DNA from: Candidatus Aphodoplasma excrementigallinarum | GTDB lineage: Bacteria > Bacillota > Clostridia > UBA1381 > UMGS1253 | Direction: 5' to 3' | DNA: 8,873 bases | NCBI GenBank assembly: GCA_018713805.1 | Contig: DVOF01000206.1 | Location: forward strand, 1 to 8,873 | Shown: piece by piece, positions 5,497-8,873 of the stretch | How the letters are laid out: every line of letters begins with the position of its first letter | Position numbering within the stretch: the stretch's first letter is position 1 | The notes under the pieces: model-generated | The model's database searches: none | What the model was told of the DNA's origin: nothing | What the model saw: only the letters and a program-made list of their open reading frames with translations | Made by a program: the position numbers and the translations under genes

Positions 5497-5939
5497 TTAG
5501 CTTGCCTGCGGTATCTGTTCCGTTTGTTTCCGGTTTAGCAGAACCTGCGCGCCTGCCCGGAGCATGGGCGGCACGCCATCCGTAGACGCATAAAAATATA
5601 GCTGTTCCGGGCATTGCCTGTCGATTTCGCCGAGCGTCATGCCTTTGCAGTAACCGCCCGTAGCCGTAATTGACGCCGCCTGCTGTGGCGTCATGGTCTG
5701 GACCAGCTGTTCTATCGGCGTATCTGCCGGTACGGCCGGTTCAAGGGAAACGGTACTCGGCGGCTGCGGCTGCTCTGGCTGCGGCGCTTCTGGTGCAGGG
5801 CCGTTCATCCAAAGCCCGCCGCGTACAATGCGCGGCCGACCGCAGCCGTTTCCGCGCTTTCCACATACTTCAGCCCGAACTCGTTGTCCGGCGCGAAGTC
5901 GGCAAACCGGCCCGCGCTTCCGTTGGAAACGAAGTTTGT
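5497..5939 (-). pseudogene. 3' remnant of an ssDNA-annealing-type (Erf/Rad52-like) gene, frameshifted
   Basis: In the +1 frame relative to the helicase, 5939 to 5808 translates to a protein-like segment of 44 residues. It contains TNFVSNGSAGRFADF, DNEFGLKYVESAETAAVGRAL and YAAGFG, then TGA at 5805-5807. The AET-AVGRAL-x-x-AGFG signature is typical of phage and conjugative-element proteins commonly annotated as Erf-like or ssDNA-annealing. From 5808 the helicase frame encodes MNGPAPEAPQPEQ (a Pro/Gln/Glu linker) and a compact tail with TATGGYCKGMTLGEIDRQCPEQLYFYAS, the kind of KG-x-TLGEI domain that ends such proteins. The N-terminal part of the gene is missing. An annealing protein is also the expected partner of the YqaJ exonuclease upstream. 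The exact family is inferred from motif memory. Confidence 0.7.
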
Positions 5940-7761
5940 CGCCGTTGTTGATATCGTCCATGTTTTTGAGTTGCATTACCTTGTCGCCCACGCGGTAAAC
6001 CTGGCCGCCGTGCTTTAGTTCCGCCTTTTGAGGGCGCTTTGGATTGACCAGTTCGCGCAGCAGCGCGTTCATGGATTTCGCGCTGATACATCCGCGTTCC
6101 CGCATAGGCGTCAGGATTTTCACGTCGTCAACCGAGGAGAGGGCGGCTTGCTGCAGATACTGTTCTTTCATGATGTTTGCCGCCTCCTCGTCGGACGAAG
6201 CCGGTAAAAATACAAAGTCCGGCATTCCATAGTCGAGCCGCGTTTCGCCTGCAATGATGCGCTGCGCATTTTGCGCGATCCGGCTGCCGCCAGCCTGTCG
6301 GAACACGGTGTCCAGGCATGTCGCAGGCACAGCGCCGGAAGCGATGATTTCGCGCAGGACAAGGCCGGGCCCGGCCGAGGGAAGCTGGTGCGCGTCGCCA
6401 ATCAGCAGCACATGCGCGCGATTCCCAAGCTGGCGGAACAGCTTATCGCACAGCAGCATATCGACCATGGAGAATTCGTCTACTGCAATAAAGTCTTTGT
6501 CTAAAACGCCCAGTTCCGGACTTTCGTAGTCGTCGCTCAGCAGGCCGAGCGCGCTGTGCAGCGTCCGCGCGCCTGCAAAGCCCGTGCTCTCGGACATGCG
6601 GCGTGCAGCGCGGCCAGTCGGGGCGGCGAGCAGAAAAGAGGCGCCTTCCTTGAGCCTGCGAAATACGTCCAGGATGACGCGCAGCACGGTCGTCTTGCCT
6701 GTGCCGGGCCCGCCTGTGATAATGGACAGCCGGTTTTGCATACACATCATGACCGCCGCCTGCTGGCTCTGCGAGAGCGCAATGCCAAGCTCGCGTTGGG
6801 ACGCTGTAAGCGCGTCTGCAATCGCCGCTTGTGAAAAGCCGGAGGCAGCGCCTGCCAAATTCGCAATACGCTGCGCGCTGTTTTGCTCTGCGTCAAAGTA
6901 GACAGGCAGGTAAATGTTATGCGCGGGTCGTGCTGTTACAGCCTCTTCACGGTCCAGCATATCGCACAGGACACGGCGGATCAGTTGGGCCGAAACGGTA
7001 TTGGGAGTAAGGTTTTTATTCAGCAGCAGATGCGCCTGCCGGTATACGTCGGCATAACCAAGATACAGATGTCCCTGCGCGGCCGCTTCTGTGAGCACGA
7101 ACCGGATACCGCCCTTGATCCGAAGCGTATCGGTCGGGTTGTAGGTGGTTTTGCGCGCGATTTCGTCAACGGTCAAAAACCCAAAGCCCTTGATTTCCAG
7201 CAGCCGGAACGGCTGCGTTTTCAGAATTGCCATGGCCTGATTGCCGAACCTGTCCTGTATCTGGCCCGCCTTATGTACGCTGACGCCATACGGCGACAGC
7301 AATGCCACAATGTCGCGCAGCGTGCGGCTTTTCTGGTAGTCCTTCAAAATTTCTTCCAGCCTGTAGGGTGTGATACCGCCGATTTGCAGAAGCTGCTCTG
7401 GCGTGTTTTCCAGCACTTGCAGCGTGTCCTTGCCGAACCGGTCCACGATTTTTTTGGCCATTTTGGGGCCGATACCGCGAAGCAGGCCCGAGCCGAGATA
7501 GGCGGCAATGCCGGCCTCGGTCTGGGGCATAATTTCGAAGTAGGTCTGAACGCGGTACTGCATGCCGTACTTTGACGTTTCCCAGCCGCCGGTCAGTTCG
7601 GCCTCCGTCGTAGGATTGGCGGACAGGTTATACCCGACCGCGACGAAGGTATTTTTTCCTGGCTTCTGCGCCGCCGGGGGTATCTGTTGGCGCGTCTTGT
7701 ATTCGTGGATACAGAAGCCGTTATCGCCCTGGTAAATCGTTCGTACGTAGCGGCTTAGCAT
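5497..7761 (-). CDS. recD2: RecD2-type helicase, 3'-truncated and read through into an annealing-gene remnant
   Basis: The frame is 754 codons. Residues 1-607 are a clear RecD2 (RecD/TraA-type) 5'-3' DNA helicase. They include an N-terminal OB-like part, helix-hairpin-helix repeats (LLRGIGPKMAKKIVDRFG 93-110; LLQIGGITPYRLEEI 124-138; LLEIKGFGFLTVDEIA 187-202), Walker A GGPGTGKT (350-357), APTGRAARRM (380-389), Walker B DEFSMVD (428-434), IGDAHQLPSAGPG (454-466), VFRQA (486-490) and GDKVMQLKN (592-600). After INNGD (604-608) the family similarity ends. The expected HKSQGSE motif and the C-terminal motif VI are absent, so helicase activity is doubtful. Residues 609-651 are out-of-frame translation of another gene, and 652-754 are that gene's true C-terminal tail. 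The start at 7761 has AGAGG about 10 nt upstream and follows the exonuclease stop by 27 nt. The gene is best treated as a pseudogene or chimera. Confidence 0.88.
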   Translation of the reverse strand: MLSRYVRTIYQGDNGFCIHEYKTRQQIPPAAQKPGKNTFVAVGYNLSANPTTEAELTGGWETSKYGMQYRVQTYFEIMPQTEAGIAAYLGSGLLRGIGPKMAKKIVDRFGKDTLQVLENTPEQLLQIGGITPYRLEEILKDYQKSRTLRDIVALLSPYGVSVHKAGQIQDRFGNQAMAILKTQPFRLLEIKGFGFLTVDEIARKTTYNPTDTLRIKGGIRFVLTEAAAQGHLYLGYADVYRQAHLLLNKNLTPNTVSAQLIRRVLCDMLDREEAVTARPAHNIYLPVYFDAEQNSAQRIANLAGAASGFSQAAIADALTASQRELGIALSQSQQAAVMMCMQNRLSIITGGPGTGKTTVLRVILDVFRRLKEGASFLLAAPTGRAARRMSESTGFAGARTLHSALGLLSDDYESPELGVLDKDFIAVDEFSMVDMLLCDKLFRQLGNRAHVLLIGDAHQLPSAGPGLVLREIIASGAVPATCLDTVFRQAGGSRIAQNAQRIIAGETRLDYGMPDFVFLPASSDEEAANIMKEQYLQQAALSSVDDVKILTPMRERGCISAKSMNALLRELVNPKRPQKAELKHGGQVYRVGDKVMQLKNMDDINNGDKLRFQRKRGPVCRLRAGQRVRAEVCGKRGNGCGRPRIVRGGLWMNGPAPEAPQPEQPQPPSTVSLEPAVPADTPIEQLVQTMTPQQAASITATGGYCKGMTLGEIDRQCPEQLYFYASTDGVPPMLRAGAQVLLNRKQTEQIPQAS

Positions 7762-7788
7762 AGATGTGTCACCTCTTTACCTGTGTAA

Positions 7789-8862
7789 TCATGCGGCGGT
7801 TTTCCCTTGCTGCGCACCCTTTGCCTTTGGCTTAGTTTTCAGCTTGACGTCGAACCTGCGGTATGCGGAGTCTGTGACATATTTCTTGTATATGCTCGGA
7901 TAGTGAAGCTGAAGCTTTTCTATATTATCCGCCGTCACCGTTTTGCGGCTGTACGGATTCCACGTCGCCACCAGCTCCTGCTTGCCGTCGCCCATGTCAT
8001 AAACCGCCTTGCAGCTATCGCCCATGCGGTCCATGATGGGGACGTAGCAATGCTTGATCCGCTCGTCGAGCGTCTTGACCTGCTTTTCTAACTCGGATTT
8101 TTGCTTTTTCAGTTCCAATGCCTCTAAAAGCATCTGCGCTTCGGGCTGGGTCAATTTAATAGCGTCTGCATCTGCGTTGCCGCGGTACCGCCGCCGCAGG
8201 CTCGCCAGAGCCAGGTCGGTTTTACCGCCGAATGGCGGGGCGGTCTTTTTTTGCACATAGTTTTGCCAGAAATCCAGTTCTTCGAGGATGAGCTGCTGCT
8301 CCAGTTCGTAGTCGCGTTCCATATACCGCCGCAGGAAATCATTTTCAGAGTTCCCGTACAGGCAGGCAAAATACAGCTTGTCAAGATTGAGCACAGACAT
8401 GTAGTGCGCGCCCTGCAGCGTGTAGTGGTACGGCTGCGAGTCATTCTCCCATTCGCCTAAGTTGTAGCGTTCGGTGTGCTTGCACTCTAAAATCCCGTAT
8501 GTCCCATCGTCAAACTGGATGAGATAGTCGATGTCGGCTATCATAAACGGATAGATCGGGTGCTGGTACATGGCGTGCGTATCGACGATATGAAACCCTG
8601 TCTTTTTCTCAAAAATCCTTGCAATCAGCGGTTCGAGAAGTTTACCGATTTCTTTTTGGACCCAGTTTTCATCGTCTGTGTCCGGCGCAAGGCCGAGCTT
8701 GTCTAAATACAGGTCGGCCTTTGTTTTCCACGGGCTTTCCTCCATGACGATTGCCGCGTCGCTGCCGCCGATGCCCTGCCGCCTTGCCTCCAGCCATTCT
8801 TCGCGTGTGAGCTTGGTCGTGTCCTGAATCAGGATGATGGGGCTGTAGTCGAGTTTTGGCAT
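7789..8862 (-). CDS. YqaJ-type exonuclease (lambda-Exo-like PD-(D/E)xK nuclease)
   Basis: A 357-residue protein with the YqaJ viral recombinase signature. It has WLEARRQGIGGSDAA (23-37), SPWKTKADLYLDKLGL (43-58), GKLLEP (73-78, Glu77), IADIDYLI (108-115, Asp112), the ILECKH core (124-129, Glu126-x-Lys128) and QGAHYMSVL (150-158, Gln150). Asp112, Glu126 and Lys128 form the metal-binding PD-(D/E)xK centre that degrades one strand of duplex DNA 5'-3', giving ssDNA for a partner annealing protein. Residues about 240-272 are a probable coiled coil (LLEALELKKQKSELEKQV). The tail (about 285-340) is a less conserved extension ending in Lys-rich residues. GGAG lies 7 nt before the ATG at 8862, so the gene is complete. 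It is the first gene of the visible operon, and transcription probably enters from beyond the right edge. Confidence 0.93.
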   Translation of the reverse strand: MPKLDYSPIILIQDTTKLTREEWLEARRQGIGGSDAAIVMEESPWKTKADLYLDKLGLAPDTDDENWVQKEIGKLLEPLIARIFEKKTGFHIVDTHAMYQHPIYPFMIADIDYLIQFDDGTYGILECKHTERYNLGEWENDSQPYHYTLQGAHYMSVLNLDKLYFACLYGNSENDFLRRYMERDYELEQQLILEELDFWQNYVQKKTAPPFGGKTDLALASLRRRYRGNADADAIKLTQPEAQMLLEALELKKQKSELEKQVKTLDERIKHCYVPIMDRMGDSCKAVYDMGDGKQELVATWNPYSRKTVTADNIEKLQLHYPSIYKKYVTDSAYRRFDVKLKTKPKAKGAQQGKTAA

Positions 8863-8873
8863 AAGTATGCTCC

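Noticed and set aside
5870..6091. Minus-strand open frame of 73 codons inside the helicase gene
   Set aside because: It is in a third frame that matches neither the helicase nor the annealing-gene remnant, and its composition is Arg/Thr/Ser-rich noise.
6883..7575. Plus-strand open frame of 230 codons opposite the helicase
   Set aside because: It is antisense to the helix-hairpin-helix and N-terminal parts of RecD2, and its composition is not protein-like.
5808..7761. Natural RecD2 with a Pro-rich C-terminal tail (intact fusion)
   Set aside because: Helicase residues 609-651 are Arg/Gly/Cys noise in this frame, while the +1 frame of the same DNA carries a recognisable conserved motif. A chimera explains the data better.

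Overview
The window looks like part of an integrated mobile element (integrative and conjugative element, prophage or similar) in a Firmicutes/Clostridia-type chromosome. The clues are strong AGGAGG ribosome-binding sites, TTG start codons, an S-layer-homology (SLH) protein at the left edge, and a DNA-processing gene set common in clostridial elements. I see no rRNA, tRNA, CRISPR array, insertion sequence, integrase or attachment site.

Layout from left to right. At 1-241 is the 3' end of a plus-strand SLH-domain protein. A bidirectional hairpin at 323-352 separates it from a minus-strand toxin-antitoxin pair: a Phd/YefM-type antitoxin (695-973) followed by an overlapping RelE/ParE-type toxin (391-702). 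A strong terminator (1054-1080) separates that pair from a long minus-strand operon that runs from beyond the right edge (8862) down to 1116. In transcription order the operon holds a YqaJ-type exonuclease, a RecD2-type helicase reading into an annealing-protein remnant, a CHC2-zinc/Toprim primase-like protein, a small basic protein, a DNA methyltransferase with a probable C-terminal winged helix, a cysteine-rich protein, an orphan protein and a DUF4313-like protein. An internal terminator-like hairpin (4343-4366) lies after the primase gene.

The main discovery is at 5800-5945. The single 754-codon reading frame there is not one natural protein. Codons 1 to about 607 are a good RecD2 helicase that stops just after the GDKVMQ region, so the last helicase motifs (the HKSQGSE and C-terminal motif VI region) are missing. 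From about 5939 a different frame encodes the 3' part of another gene, with a motif (ESAETAAVGRAL, then AAGFG) typical of phage/element ssDNA-annealing-type proteins. That frame ends at a TGA (5805-5807), and its natural C-terminal tail resumes in the original frame at 5808. This is best explained by an out-of-frame deletion or misjoin between recD2 and the neighbouring annealing gene, plus a second 1-nt-type frameshift.

Taken together, the exonuclease, annealing protein, helicase and primase would form a recombination/replication module for the element. The methyltransferase probably protects or marks its DNA, and the toxin-antitoxin pair would stabilise it. In this copy two central parts of the module appear broken. 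GC content is also mosaic: sampled lines give about 43% near 1200 and about 63% near 4700.
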